Below, one piece after another: positions 47,141 through 55,303 of a stretch of 64,000 bases of DNA. The notes beneath the pieces are model-generated. The model was not told where the DNA came from. It ran no database searches and saw only the letters and a list, made by a program, of their open reading frames with translations. Location of the stretch: assembly GCA_031289415.1 (NCBI GenBank), contig JAITPN010000094.1, forward strand, positions 16,908 through 80,907. Direction: 5' to 3'. This stretch comes from Prevotellaceae bacterium. Its GTDB lineage: Bacteria > Bacteroidota > Bacteroidia > Bacteroidales > UBA932. The position numbers and the translations under genes are program-made. Each line of letters begins with the position of its first letter. The stretch's first letter is position 1.

Positions 47141-47148
47141 TATATTTG
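47141..47148 (+). promoter_or_regulatory. -7 box for the OmpA lipoprotein/ATPase/ubiX run
   Basis: TATATTTG followed by C, a perfect box, 27 nt before the ATG at 47175. Confidence 0.65.
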
Positions 47149-47174
47149 CTGCCTAATCTTAAAAAAATCGATAT

Positions 47175-48122
47175 ATGCTCAGAACGAAAACTTTTTTATT
47201 GCTTGTGTCCACCGTGTTGTTATCATCGTGTGTTACACTGCAAAAACACCAATCGCTGGAAAGTGATTACGCCAATCTGTCGCGCGACCACAAGAAACTG
47301 GCAAATAAGTTGAACGAATTGAATACCGACAAAGCGACGCTGGCAGCGCATGTCCGTGAATTGGAGAGCGGTTCGCAAAAAGCGGAGGCATTGCAGGAAG
47401 AGAAAGAAAGCCTGCAAAAACAACTGAAAGACTTGCGTACATTGCTCGACAAAACAAATGCCTCACGCGCTTCCGAAAGTTCAGGCATGTCAAAACAAAT
47501 ACAGCGCGACCAATTGGAACTGCAACGCCGCGAAGACGAGCTACAGGCTAAAGTGGGAGAACTGGAACGTATGCAAGCGGCAATGGAAGAACGCAACCGG
47601 CGGCTGATAGAACTTGAAAGCATCTTATCGCGTAAAGACTCGGTGGTTGCCGCGTTGAAAGCAAAAGTAAATGATGCGTTGCTGGGCTTCACCGACAAAG
47701 GATTAACCGTTACGCAGAAAAACGGCAAGGTATATGTGTCAATGGACGAGAAACTGTTGTTCAAGTCGGGAAGCTACGACATCGACCCTCGCGGAGAAGC
47801 TGCCGTCAAAGAATTGGGCAAGGTGCTGCGCGCGAATAACGACATTAACGTAATGATTGAAGGGCATACCGACGATGTGCCGTATCACGGTAAAGGCGGC
47901 TTAACCGATAACTGGGATTTAAGCGTAAAACGCGCTACCACCGTAGTGCGGACATTGCTGGAAGCAGGAGTTGACGGCAAGCGCGTAATCGCATCCGGAC
48001 ATTCGGAATATGCACCGCTAAGCGTTGAAAAAACGAGCGTTGCCCGCCAGAAAAACCGGCGTACCGAAATTATCCTTACGCCGAAACTTGACGAATTATT
48101 TAGTATTCTTGAATCGAATTAA
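47175..48122 (+). CDS. OmpA-family lipoprotein with coiled coil
   Basis: A 315-residue protein: lipoprotein signal with lipobox LLSSC (residues 15-19), a long coiled coil rich in Glu, Lys, Gln and Leu (about 25-165), then an OmpA-like peptidoglycan-binding domain (about 185-305) with LLFKSGSYDIDPRGEAAVKEL, IEGHTDDVPYH, LSVKRATTVV and NRRTEIILTP. It probably links the outer membrane to peptidoglycan at a distance. The next gene begins 6 bp after its stop. Confidence 0.92.
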   Translation: MLRTKTFLLLVSTVLLSSCVTLQKHQSLESDYANLSRDHKKLANKLNELNTDKATLAAHVRELESGSQKAEALQEEKESLQKQLKDLRTLLDKTNASRASESSGMSKQIQRDQLELQRREDELQAKVGELERMQAAMEERNRRLIELESILSRKDSVVAALKAKVNDALLGFTDKGLTVTQKNGKVYVSMDEKLLFKSGSYDIDPRGEAAVKELGKVLRANNDINVMIEGHTDDVPYHGKGGLTDNWDLSVKRATTVVRTLLEAGVDGKRVIASGHSEYAPLSVEKTSVARQKNRRTEIILTPKLDELFSILESN

Positions 48123-48128
48123 CTGAGC

Positions 48129-49259
48129 ATGGATTCACCTTTTATATATTCACAGCCTGTAATGGCTGACAACTTTGTCGGACGAAAAGACGAACTGGCA
48201 TGGCTATCGGCAAATTTGTCGAACCTACAACACACCGTGTTGATAGCGCCGCCTAACTACGGAAAAAAATCAATGGTGATGAGCGCCTTCATTCACCTGC
48301 AAAAAGAAATGGTGTGTAGATACGGCACGCTTGACCTATTCAACGTGCGCGACCAAGCGTCGTTCTACACCGAGCTGGCAAACGTACTGTTCAACGCCGT
48401 ATGCGCTACCAGCGACGAGTGGGCATCAACGGCGCAGCAGCTGTGTGTGCGCACGCAACCTCAGGTGTCAGTCGACGACTCGCGCCAGAACGAAATCCGC
48501 CTGCTGTTCGACGAAGACCGGCTGATGCTTCATGCCGATGAAATACTAAACTTGCCGGAAATGTTAGCCGACGTAAAAAACATCCGCCTCTTCGTATGCG
48601 TAAACGAATTTCAGGACATTGATTTTTTTGAAGACGCGCCTGCTTTTCAGAAAAAATTAGCCGCCGCATGGAAAGCGCACCAAAAAGTATGCTACCTCAT
48701 TTCGGGAAGCCGCAAAAACGCCATGAACGCCATGTTTGCCGCTAAAATGCCGTTCTATAACTTCGGCGAAATTATCCCCATAGAACCCTTGAACGAGAAA
48801 TTGACGGTAGATTACATCATAAAATCATATTCAAAAAGCGGACGTGTGATTACGAAAGATTTTGCCGAACAAATATGCCGGACGACAGGCGGATACCCCT
48901 ACTACGTACAGCAACTGTCGCACCTCAGCTGGTTGAACACACGCGGCTTTGTGAACGACACCGTGATGCGCAAATCGGAAGAAGACCTCTACGACCACAA
49001 CCAGCGCGTATTTAAAATGACGGTTGATACGCTAAGCACGTCGCAAGTGAACTATATCCGGGCGGTGATTGACGGCATCGACCGTTTCAGCTCGGCTGAA
49101 TCGCTGGCTGCGTACAAACTTCATTCGTCGGCAAACATAGCGCGGGTGCGCGAAGCCCTCGAAAAAAAGGAAGTATTGGAATTTCTGAAAAACAACAAAC
49201 CGGTGTTTCTCGACCCCGTATTTGAACTGTGGTTTCGCCGCCGGTATATGCACAAATAA
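48129..49259 (+). CDS. STAND/AAA-like ATPase with divergent Walker motifs
   Basis: A 376-residue protein of the archaeal-ATPase/AAA type. FVGRKDELAWL opens the domain; the P-loop reads APPNYGKKSMV (G missing at the first position), and the Walker B region is RLFVCVNEFQDI, with N in place of the usual D. Sensor-like YLISGSR and FGEIIPIEPLNE follow, then a winged-helix C-terminal half (GGYPYYVQQLSHLSW, VREALEKKEVLEF). The role is unknown. It lies between an OmpA lipoprotein gene and ubiX, with no gap before ubiX. Confidence 0.8.
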   Translation: MDSPFIYSQPVMADNFVGRKDELAWLSANLSNLQHTVLIAPPNYGKKSMVMSAFIHLQKEMVCRYGTLDLFNVRDQASFYTELANVLFNAVCATSDEWASTAQQLCVRTQPQVSVDDSRQNEIRLLFDEDRLMLHADEILNLPEMLADVKNIRLFVCVNEFQDIDFFEDAPAFQKKLAAAWKAHQKVCYLISGSRKNAMNAMFAAKMPFYNFGEIIPIEPLNEKLTVDYIIKSYSKSGRVITKDFAEQICRTTGGYPYYVQQLSHLSWLNTRGFVNDTVMRKSEEDLYDHNQRVFKMTVDTLSTSQVNYIRAVIDGIDRFSSAESLAAYKLHSSANIARVREALEKKEVLEFLKNNKPVFLDPVFELWFRRRYMHK

Positions 49260-49820
49260 ATGAAACATCGCAGCATTGTGGTAGGCATTACGGGAGCAAG
49301 CGGCGCGATATACGCCAAGCGATTGCTCGACAAGCTGGCGGCGCTGCCCGGCACGGACGCCGCCGTCGTATTTACCCCCTGCGGCGAGCAAGTGTTCCGC
49401 CATGAACTGGGCGACGAAGCGTTCCGCACCCTTCCTTTCAAACGCTACGACAATACCGATTTTTTTGCACCGTTTGCCTCCGGCTCCTCCCTGTTCGACA
49501 CGTTGATTATCGCGCCGTGCAGCATGGGCGCAGTAGCGCGGATTGCCGCAGGACTGGCTTCCGATTTGGTAAGCCGGACTGCCGACGTCATGCTGAAAGA
49601 ACGGCGCACGCTGATTCTCGTACCGCGCGAAACGCCGCTCAACGCCATCCATCTGCAAAACATGCTCCGCATTACCGAAGCCGGCGGCATCGTGTGCCCA
49701 GCCAACCCGTCGTTCTACAGCCGTCCGCCAACCATAGAGGCGGTTGTCGACACCGTAGCCGACCGCGTACTGCAACTTGCCGGATTCACTACCGCATCGC
49801 CGCACTGGGGTGAGGGGTGA
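49260..49820 (+). CDS. ubiX: flavin prenyltransferase
   Basis: A 186-residue UbiX/Pad1 enzyme that makes prenylated FMN for UbiD-type decarboxylases. Motifs are GITGASGAIYAKRLLD (FMN-binding start), IAPCSMGAVARIAAG, LKERRTLILVPRETPLN and the C-terminal PANPSFYSRPPTIEAVVDTV. The start codon follows the ATPase stop directly. The last ~8 residues run into the inverted repeat region that follows. Confidence 0.94.
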   Translation: MKHRSIVVGITGASGAIYAKRLLDKLAALPGTDAAVVFTPCGEQVFRHELGDEAFRTLPFKRYDNTDFFAPFASGSSLFDTLIIAPCSMGAVARIAAGLASDLVSRTADVMLKERRTLILVPRETPLNAIHLQNMLRITEAGGIVCPANPSFYSRPPTIEAVVDTVADRVLQLAGFTTASPHWGEG

Positions 49821-49823
49821 AGA

Positions 49824-49935
49824 GTGATGGGTGAAGAGTTAAGAGTGAAGTGTGAGGCGTTAAGCGTAAAGCGAAGCCTTCGGACGACAAAACGCCTCAC
49901 ACTTCACCCTTAACACATCACTCTTCACCCATCAC
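49824..49935. repeat. long inverted repeat between convergent genes
   Basis: Left arm 49824-49861 (GTGATGGGTGAAGAGT ... GTGAAGTGTGAGGCGTT) and right arm 49891-49935 (AACGCCTCACACTTCACCCT ... CTTCACCCATCAC) are complementary at nearly all positions; the right arm carries a few extra bases, and the centre is about 30 bp. It contains the stop codon of the minus-strand gene at 49932. Related GTGAAGAGT/CTTAACGCTTAA-like sequence also occurs at 41705-41750. It may end transcription in both directions. Confidence 0.85.
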
Positions 49936-50591
49936 GGAATTATGGCGCTTACAATTTCGCTCCACGGACCTTTTTCGCCGCGCGTATTTTCCCAACAAAG
50001 GCAGAAATACACGGTTTTGCCGCGCTCGTGTCCCTTAAAATCGAGCATAAACGGCGTGCGCGTATCGAACGACGAATTGACGAGGTCTTCCACGTCCACC
50101 GCCGGCGCGTCGCGCAGCGCCCACCGGATTTCGGCGCCGTGTACGCCTGCGGGCTTCGCCTTCCTCGTATTTTGGTCGAAGAAATGAATGATGAGGCGGC
50201 GAATCACCGAACTGTCTATCTCGAAAAACGGCATCGTCGTAGGCACCGACACCCGCGAGCGCGTCGTCTTATGAATCGGCAGCTCCATGCAGCGGCGGTC
50301 TTCGTCGGTTACGAGGGGGTTGTACGTGACGTACGCTTTGAGCAGCGCGCGGATGCCGCTTTCCGCCGCCCGCCGCGCCTCCTGCTTGGCGATGGTGGCA
50401 GCAGGCGTATGCGTCTGCGGATTGTCGGCAATGCCAAACGCCGCCGCATAGCTTGCCAGCAGCGCCTCCACGTGCTGCTGCGCACTTTCGGGAACGCCCC
50501 ACGCGCTATACCTGTTTTTTAAATAATGAACCACTACGGTCAGCCAATTTAAGAATAAACGCTCGCTTCGAGGCACAAAATCATTATTCAT
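49932..50591 (-). CDS. conserved Bacteroidota protein of unknown function
   Basis: A 219-residue cytoplasmic-looking protein of a family I recognise only as a widespread Bacteroidota hypothetical. N-terminal motif NDFVPRSERLFLNWLTVVV; a middle part with ELPIHKTTRSRVSVPTTMP; then GVHGAEIRWALRDAP, and the end VYFCLCWENTRGEKGPWSEI, which looks like a fibronectin-type-III-like strand pair. There is no signal peptide. It is the only gene after the array-3 leader on this transcript. Its first ~27 codons are duplicated at 9773. Confidence 0.82.
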   Translation of the reverse strand: MNNDFVPRSERLFLNWLTVVVHYLKNRYSAWGVPESAQQHVEALLASYAAAFGIADNPQTHTPAATIAKQEARRAAESGIRALLKAYVTYNPLVTDEDRRCMELPIHKTTRSRVSVPTTMPFFEIDSSVIRRLIIHFFDQNTRKAKPAGVHGAEIRWALRDAPAVDVEDLVNSSFDTRTPFMLDFKGHERGKTVYFCLCWENTRGEKGPWSEIVSAIIP

Positions 50592-50603
50592 GATACTCTT
50601 TTT

Positions 50604-51125
50604 TTAATTAACAATATCTTTTTTAAAATAATAAATCCTTTTCCCAATACTATCCCCCGCTCTGTTTGCGTGGAGCCCCCCGCACTTTACGTGGAGTCCC
50701 CCGCACTTTACGTGGAGTCCCCCGCACTTTGCGTGGAGTCCCCCGCACTTTGCGTGGAATCCCCCGTACTTTGCGTGGAGTCCCCCGCACTTTGCGTGGA
50801 ATCCCCCGCACTTTACGTGGAGTCCCCCGCACTTTGCGTGGAGTCCCCCGCACTTTGCGTGGAATCCCCCGCACTTTGCGTGGAGTCCCCCGCACTTTGC
50901 GTGGAATCCCCCGCACTTTGCGTGGAGTCCCCCGCACTTTGCGTGGAGTCCCCCGCACTTTGTGTGGAGTTCCCCGCACTTTGTGTGGAGTTCCCCGCAA
51001 ACATATATTATAAAGGTATAGGAATACGGGAACGCATCCGTTACGTTGCCCTCAGCGCTACGGCTGCCGGCAAAGACATTCCCCGAAGGGGGAAATGCGG
51101 CTATCGTATGTAGTGTAGTCCTCAT
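50604..51125 (-). CDS. leader ORF spanning 21-bp array 3 (doubtful protein)
   Basis: 173 codons from the ATG at 51125, 10 nt after a perfect promoter box: MRTTLHTIAAFPPSGN, DAFPYSYTF, Cys/Gly/His heptads (KCGGLHA) from the array, and the end GKRIYYFKKDIVN. It corresponds in layout and flanking peptides to the ORF at 9260. The heptad peptide is unlike that of array 2, because the common core is read in another frame. The stop lies 12 bp before the conserved gene. Coding status is uncertain. Confidence 0.4.
   Translation of the reverse strand: MRTTLHTIAAFPPSGNVFAGSRSAEGNVTDAFPYSYTFIIYVCGELHTKCGELHTKCGGLHAKCGGLHAKCGGFHAKCGGLHAKCGGFHAKCGGLHAKCGGLHVKCGGFHAKCGGLHAKYGGFHAKCGGLHAKCGGLHVKCGGLHVKCGGLHANRAGDSIGKRIYYFKKDIVN
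50670..51000 (-). repeat. 21-bp tandem repeat array 3 (15 units plus a partial one)
   Basis: On the minus strand each unit contains TGCGGGGGACTCCACGCA, an inverted repeat around AC with one mismatch, then AAG. Units alternate irregularly between GGACTCC and GGATTCC; the two promoter-proximal units read GGGGAACTCC. TATATTAT (ATAATATA on the minus strand) lies at 51004-51011, directly before the array. The remaining stretch 51012-51122 holds only the leader ORF. Confidence 0.95.
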
Positions 51126-51134
51126 ATTCAAATG

Positions 51135-51142
51135 CAAAGGTA
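51135..51142 (-). promoter_or_regulatory. -7 box of the array-3 locus
   Basis: Minus-strand TACCTTTG followed by C; the leader ORF begins 10 nt later. It is divergent from the porE promoter at 51204. Confidence 0.65.
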
Positions 51143-51203
51143 ATAATAAAAGTTGAATTGCTGAAGCGGATGCTCGCGCGTTGGTATTTTGTAAATCTTT
51201 TAC

Positions 51204-51211
51204 TACCTTTG
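51204..51211 (+). promoter_or_regulatory. -7 box for porE
   Basis: TACCTTTG, a perfect box. It lies inside the earlier in-frame part of the ORF (from 51181), so translation must begin downstream of about 51218. Confidence 0.65.
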
Positions 51212-51231
51212 TGATTGAAAAAAACAATTTC

Positions 51232-53256
51232 TTGAAACGGATAATCATATATATGTGCCTGATGGCTGTGGTGTTTGCTTCGTGCGGCATCAGGTCGAAG
51301 TTTAATAAAGCCAACCGGATTTACGAGGAGGGGGGCTACTATAAGGCTGCCAAAAGCTACGGCGCGCTGGCGTCGAAAAGCAAATTGCGGAAAAAGTTGA
51401 CGAAAGCCGAAATCGACTTGGTCTATTTCCGTATGGGCGAAAGCTACCGTACGATTGGGAAGTACCGCGAGGCGCAGTCTGCCTACGAACGCATGTTCCG
51501 CAAAAGTACGCCTTCGATAGACGACGTGTATCTCCGCTACGGGCAGGTGTTGCTGGCGGGCGAGCTGTATGACAAGGCGGAGGAGCAGTTTCTGCTGTAT
51601 CGGCAAAAGCAGCCGGCAGCCGCGTCCCGCGCTTTTGCCGATACGTTGCTGGCTATGGCGGCGTGGGCGAAGGACCATCGGGCGAACGCATCGAAATATA
51701 CGGTGAACGCGGTGGCGAGTTTCAATCATACGCGGTTTAACGATTATGCGCCGGCGTATGCGGCGGGCGATTATGAGTTGTTGTATTTCACGTCGTCGCG
51801 CAAGTCGAACCGGAGTAAGCCCTACGATGTAACCGGACAGCCGGTAAGTAATATGTATTCTTCGACGTTTTCGCGCAAGGGTACGTGGACCAGACCGTTG
51901 CTGCTTGACGAAAAGATGCTGAACAGTAAAAAGGAAGACGGCGCGTGTACGTTCGGCAGCGATTATATGACGCTGTATTTCACCCGTTGTGGGAAGGTGA
52001 AGCATAAGAAAGCCGGTTGCGCCATTTATACGTCAAAACGTGTGGACGAGGTGTGGGAAGAGCCGCAAAAGCTTGAGTTGGCGCCCGACAGTGTTACGGT
52101 GGCGCATCCGTCGCTTGCGCTGGACGATTTGACGCTGTATTTTTCGTCCGACCTGCCCGGCGGCTACGGCGGCATGGATCTTTGGAAAGTAACGCGCAAC
52201 AGTCCGTTGGACGATTGGGGCGAGCCTGTAAACATGGGCAACGTAGTCAATACCGAAGGCAACGAGATGTATCCGTTTGCACATGCCGGCGGCGCGCTGT
52301 ACTTTGCTTCCGACGGGCACAAAGGCTTCGGCGGGCTTGATATTTTTAAAGCCGTGCTCGACGGCGTGGAGTGGACGGTGGAAAATGCCGGCGTGCCTTT
52401 AAATTCGTCGGCAGACGATTTCGGCATCATTTTTGAGCGCGACAACGACCGCGGATTTTTTTCGTCAAACCGTAAAATAACAGCCACTTCAAGGTGGAGC
52501 GACGATAATATTTATGCGTTTACCGGCGAAGAGGTGCAAAATACGGACTATTTTTATACGGCGCTGGTGAAGAATGCACATACGCAGGCAGCCGTTCCCG
52601 ACGCCGAAGTGCGCCTCATCGGCAGCAACGGCGTGTCGTTGCGCCGGAAGACGGAAGCGAACGGCGTTGCGGATTTCCGTGTGGATAAGATAACCGATTA
52701 TCTGGTGTTGACGTCCCGCAAAGGGTATCTCAATCAGCGGATGCACTTTTCGTCCAACGAATGGGCGAATCATCATACGCAATACGATACGATACGGCTG
52801 ACGCCTACCGACCGTCCGATTGAAATTCCCAATATTTTCTTTGAATTTGGGAAAGCGTTGCTTACCGACGATTCGCGCGCCTCGCTCGACTCGCTGGTGG
52901 TGATTCTGAACGATAATCCGTCGCTAATCATTGAATTGCAGGCTCACACCGACAGCCGCGGCAGCGAACAGTCGAACGACGTGCTGTCGCAGCAACGCGC
53001 GCAGGCGGTGGTCGATTATTTGAGTAAACATGCTATTGACGAAGGGCGTATGGAAGCCGTCGGGTTCGGCGAATCGCAACCCAGGGTGGTCAATGAGGCT
53101 ATAGCGAAGCAACATCCGTTCCTCCGCGCCGGCGTACGTTTGGACGACCGGTTTATCAGTAGTTTGAAACATGAAGAGCAGCAGGAAATTTGCCACTATT
53201 TGAACCGGCGTACGGAATTTCAGGTGTTGAGCGATAATTATAAATTAGGGAATTAG
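51232..53256 (+). CDS. porE: PorE-like T9SS outer-membrane lipoprotein (TPR, propeller, OmpA)
   Basis: A protein of about 674 residues with the PorE layout: a lipoprotein signal (KRIIIYMCLMAVVFASC), TPR-like helices (ANRIYEEGGYYKAAKSYGAL, KYREAQSAYERMF), a PD40/WD40-type beta-propeller (LLYFTSSRKSNR, LYFSSDLPGGYGGMDLW, LYFASDGHKGFGGLDIF, GFFSSNR), a carboxypeptidase-regulatory-like domain and a C-terminal OmpA domain (FFEFGKALLTDDSRASLDSL, LQAHTDSRGSEQSNDVLSQQRA). PorE binds peptidoglycan and anchors the type IX secretion machine. I choose the TTG start at 51232: the only nearby ATG (51253) leaves 10 residues before the lipobox Cys, too few for a signal. Confidence 0.87.
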   Translation: MKRIIIYMCLMAVVFASCGIRSKFNKANRIYEEGGYYKAAKSYGALASKSKLRKKLTKAEIDLVYFRMGESYRTIGKYREAQSAYERMFRKSTPSIDDVYLRYGQVLLAGELYDKAEEQFLLYRQKQPAAASRAFADTLLAMAAWAKDHRANASKYTVNAVASFNHTRFNDYAPAYAAGDYELLYFTSSRKSNRSKPYDVTGQPVSNMYSSTFSRKGTWTRPLLLDEKMLNSKKEDGACTFGSDYMTLYFTRCGKVKHKKAGCAIYTSKRVDEVWEEPQKLELAPDSVTVAHPSLALDDLTLYFSSDLPGGYGGMDLWKVTRNSPLDDWGEPVNMGNVVNTEGNEMYPFAHAGGALYFASDGHKGFGGLDIFKAVLDGVEWTVENAGVPLNSSADDFGIIFERDNDRGFFSSNRKITATSRWSDDNIYAFTGEEVQNTDYFYTALVKNAHTQAAVPDAEVRLIGSNGVSLRRKTEANGVADFRVDKITDYLVLTSRKGYLNQRMHFSSNEWANHHTQYDTIRLTPTDRPIEIPNIFFEFGKALLTDDSRASLDSLVVILNDNPSLIIELQAHTDSRGSEQSNDVLSQQRAQAVVDYLSKHAIDEGRMEAVGFGESQPRVVNEAIAKQHPFLRAGVRLDDRFISSLKHEEQQEICHYLNRRTEFQVLSDNYKLGN

Positions 53257-53287
53257 GCGATTAGGGAATTAGGTAATTAAGTAGAAT

Positions 53288-54472
53288 ATGCAACCACGTA
53301 TGGATACACCGGCACGTTATGACTTGCGGGGCGTATCGGCTTCAAAGGAAGACGTACACCGCGCTATAAGAAATATGGATAAAGGGCTTTTTCCGAAAGC
53401 TTTTTGTAAAGTGATTCCCGATGAATTGGCGCACGACGACGACTATTGTATTGTCATGCACGCCGACGGCGCCGGGACGAAGTCGGCGCTGGCATACGCT
53501 TATTGGAAGGCGACGGGCGACCTTAGCGTGTGGCGCGGCATTGCGCAGGACGCGGTGGTGATGAATACCGACGATTTGCTGTGCGTGGGCATCACGGACA
53601 ACATCCTGCTGTCGTCCACCATAGGACGCAACAAACATTTAATTCCGGGCGAAGTGATTGCGGCTATCATCGAGGGTACGCGCGATTTTGTGGACGACAT
53701 GCGGACGCTGGGCGTCAATATCGCTCTCACCGGCGGCGAAACTGCCGACGTAGGCGACTTGGTGCGCACCGTGATTGTGGACAGTACCGTAACTGCCCGC
53801 GTGAAACGCAGCGACATTGTTGACAATGCCCATATCCAAGCCGGCGATGTGATTGTGGGGCTGGCTTCGTTCGGGCAGGCAAGTTACGAAAAGGAATACA
53901 ACGGAGGCATGGGCAGCAACGGACTTACGTCGGCAAGGCACGACGTGTTTGCGCATACCACGGCGGACGATTATCCCGAAACCTACGACCATGCAGTGCC
54001 TGAAGAATTGGTGTATTCCGGCACAAAACAACTGACCGACATAGAACCGAGAACAGGTCTCACGTACGGGAAACTCGTGCTTTCGCCTACGCGCACTTAT
54101 GCGCCCGTGATGCGCGACATCTTGCAGCGTTACCGTACGCAGTTGCACGGCGCGGTGCATTGTTCGGGCGGCGCGCAGACCAAAGCGCTGCATTTTGTAG
54201 ACAATTTACATATCATCAAAGATAATTTATTTCCGGCGCCGCCTTTGTTTGACGTCATTCAACAAGAATCGGGCACGGCGTGGCAGGAGATGTATAAGGT
54301 GTATAATATGGGACACCGTATGGAATTGTATGTGGCTCCCGAATATGCCGAAAAACTGATTGCCGTGTCGCAGCAATACTGCATTGATGCGCGTGTGGTA
54401 GGACGTGTGGAAGCCGCCCCGAAAAAACATTTAACTATTAAAAGCGATAAAGGCGTATTTGAGTACGACTGA
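53288..54472 (+). CDS. purM: phosphoribosylformylglycinamidine cyclo-ligase (AIR synthase)
   Basis: A 394-residue AIR synthase of the long Bacteroidota type, step 5 of purine synthesis. Motifs: RGVSASKEDVHRAIRNMDKGLFPKAF near the N terminus, MHADGAGTKSALAYAYWK (phosphate loop), AQDAVVMNTDDLLCVG, LTGGETADVGDLVRTVIVD, GLASFGQASYEKEYNGGMGSNG and VHCSGGAQTK. M5 (53300) is an alternative start. It follows porE by 31 bp, a stretch made of short ATTAGG repeats, so it may be co-transcribed. Confidence 0.94.
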   Translation: MQPRMDTPARYDLRGVSASKEDVHRAIRNMDKGLFPKAFCKVIPDELAHDDDYCIVMHADGAGTKSALAYAYWKATGDLSVWRGIAQDAVVMNTDDLLCVGITDNILLSSTIGRNKHLIPGEVIAAIIEGTRDFVDDMRTLGVNIALTGGETADVGDLVRTVIVDSTVTARVKRSDIVDNAHIQAGDVIVGLASFGQASYEKEYNGGMGSNGLTSARHDVFAHTTADDYPETYDHAVPEELVYSGTKQLTDIEPRTGLTYGKLVLSPTRTYAPVMRDILQRYRTQLHGAVHCSGGAQTKALHFVDNLHIIKDNLFPAPPLFDVIQQESGTAWQEMYKVYNMGHRMELYVAPEYAEKLIAVSQQYCIDARVVGRVEAAPKKHLTIKSDKGVFEYD

Positions 54473-54487
54473 TGCTTGCGCTTATTT

Positions 54488-55300
54488 TCACAGCTTGCAA
54501 GCAAAAATGATGTGCGGCAGCGTTTGTCGGGCAGCCTGCCATGTATTTTCGTCGTCAAACAAGCCGAACAGGGTAGCGCCGCTGCCGCTCATCGAGGCAT
54601 ACACTGCGCCTTGTGCGTAGCATTGCGCTTTGACGCCGGCAAGTTCGGGATGCGACGTAAAGACGGTGGTTTCAAAATCGTTCTTCACGTTGCCGCGCCA
54701 TGCCGTGATGGGCGAGTGTATGATTTGAGCCAATGCCTGCGCGGGTTTTTGCGGTTTGATTTGGGCGTAGGCGTCCGCTGTACTTATGTGTACCGGCGGC
54801 TTCATCAGTAATATATAGTAGCCCGAAAGGTCAAGGGATGCGGGGTGCAGGATTTCGCCGCGCCCTTCTGCCAACGCCGGTTTTTGTTGAATGAAAAAGG
54901 CACAGTCGCTGCCCAGCGTTGCGGCAAGGCTCATCAGCGATTTTTCGGTGAGTTGCAGTCCGAATAGCGCGTCCAGCGCCCTTAGCGTGTGCGATGCGTC
55001 GGATGAGCCGCCGCCTAATCCGCCGCCTGTGGGAATCATTTTGTGCAGATAGATGGCTACCGGCGGGAGATGATGATGTTGTTGCATCAAACGGTATGCC
55101 TTTATACAGAGATTATCGTCGCTTGCTCCTTCTACCGGCAAGCCGCTTACATGGAGCGATGTTTTTTTTGCCTCAACGATTTCCAGCACATCGCAAAACG
55201 GAAGCGGATAAAACAAGGTGTTGATGTCGTGAAAACCATCCGGACGGCGGGCAATGACTTGTAGCCCGATATTAATTTTCGCCCTTGGAAATAAGACCAC
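54488..55300 (-). CDS. ispE: 4-diphosphocytidyl-2-C-methyl-D-erythritol kinase
   Basis: A 270-residue GHMP kinase of the MEP isoprenoid pathway. The N terminus is FPRAKINIGLQVIARRPDGFHDI, the ATP loop MIPTGGGLGGGSSDASHTL and the C-terminal GHMP motif YASMSGSGATLFGLF. The start codon is GTG at 55300, 3 bp after the nrdJ stop, so it is translated from the nrdJ transcript. It is convergent with purM. Confidence 0.95.
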   Translation of the reverse strand: MVLFPRAKINIGLQVIARRPDGFHDINTLFYPLPFCDVLEIVEAKKTSLHVSGLPVEGASDDNLCIKAYRLMQQHHHLPPVAIYLHKMIPTGGGLGGGSSDASHTLRALDALFGLQLTEKSLMSLAATLGSDCAFFIQQKPALAEGRGEILHPASLDLSGYYILLMKPPVHISTADAYAQIKPQKPAQALAQIIHSPITAWRGNVKNDFETTVFTSHPELAGVKAQCYAQGAVYASMSGSGATLFGLFDDENTWQAARQTLPHIIFACKL

Positions 55301-55303
55301 GAG

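Noticed and set aside
50650..51113. Plus-strand and other-frame ORFs across array 3
   Set aside because: Same artefact of period 21; only the minus-strand frame has a promoter-proximal ATG, and even that is doubtful.
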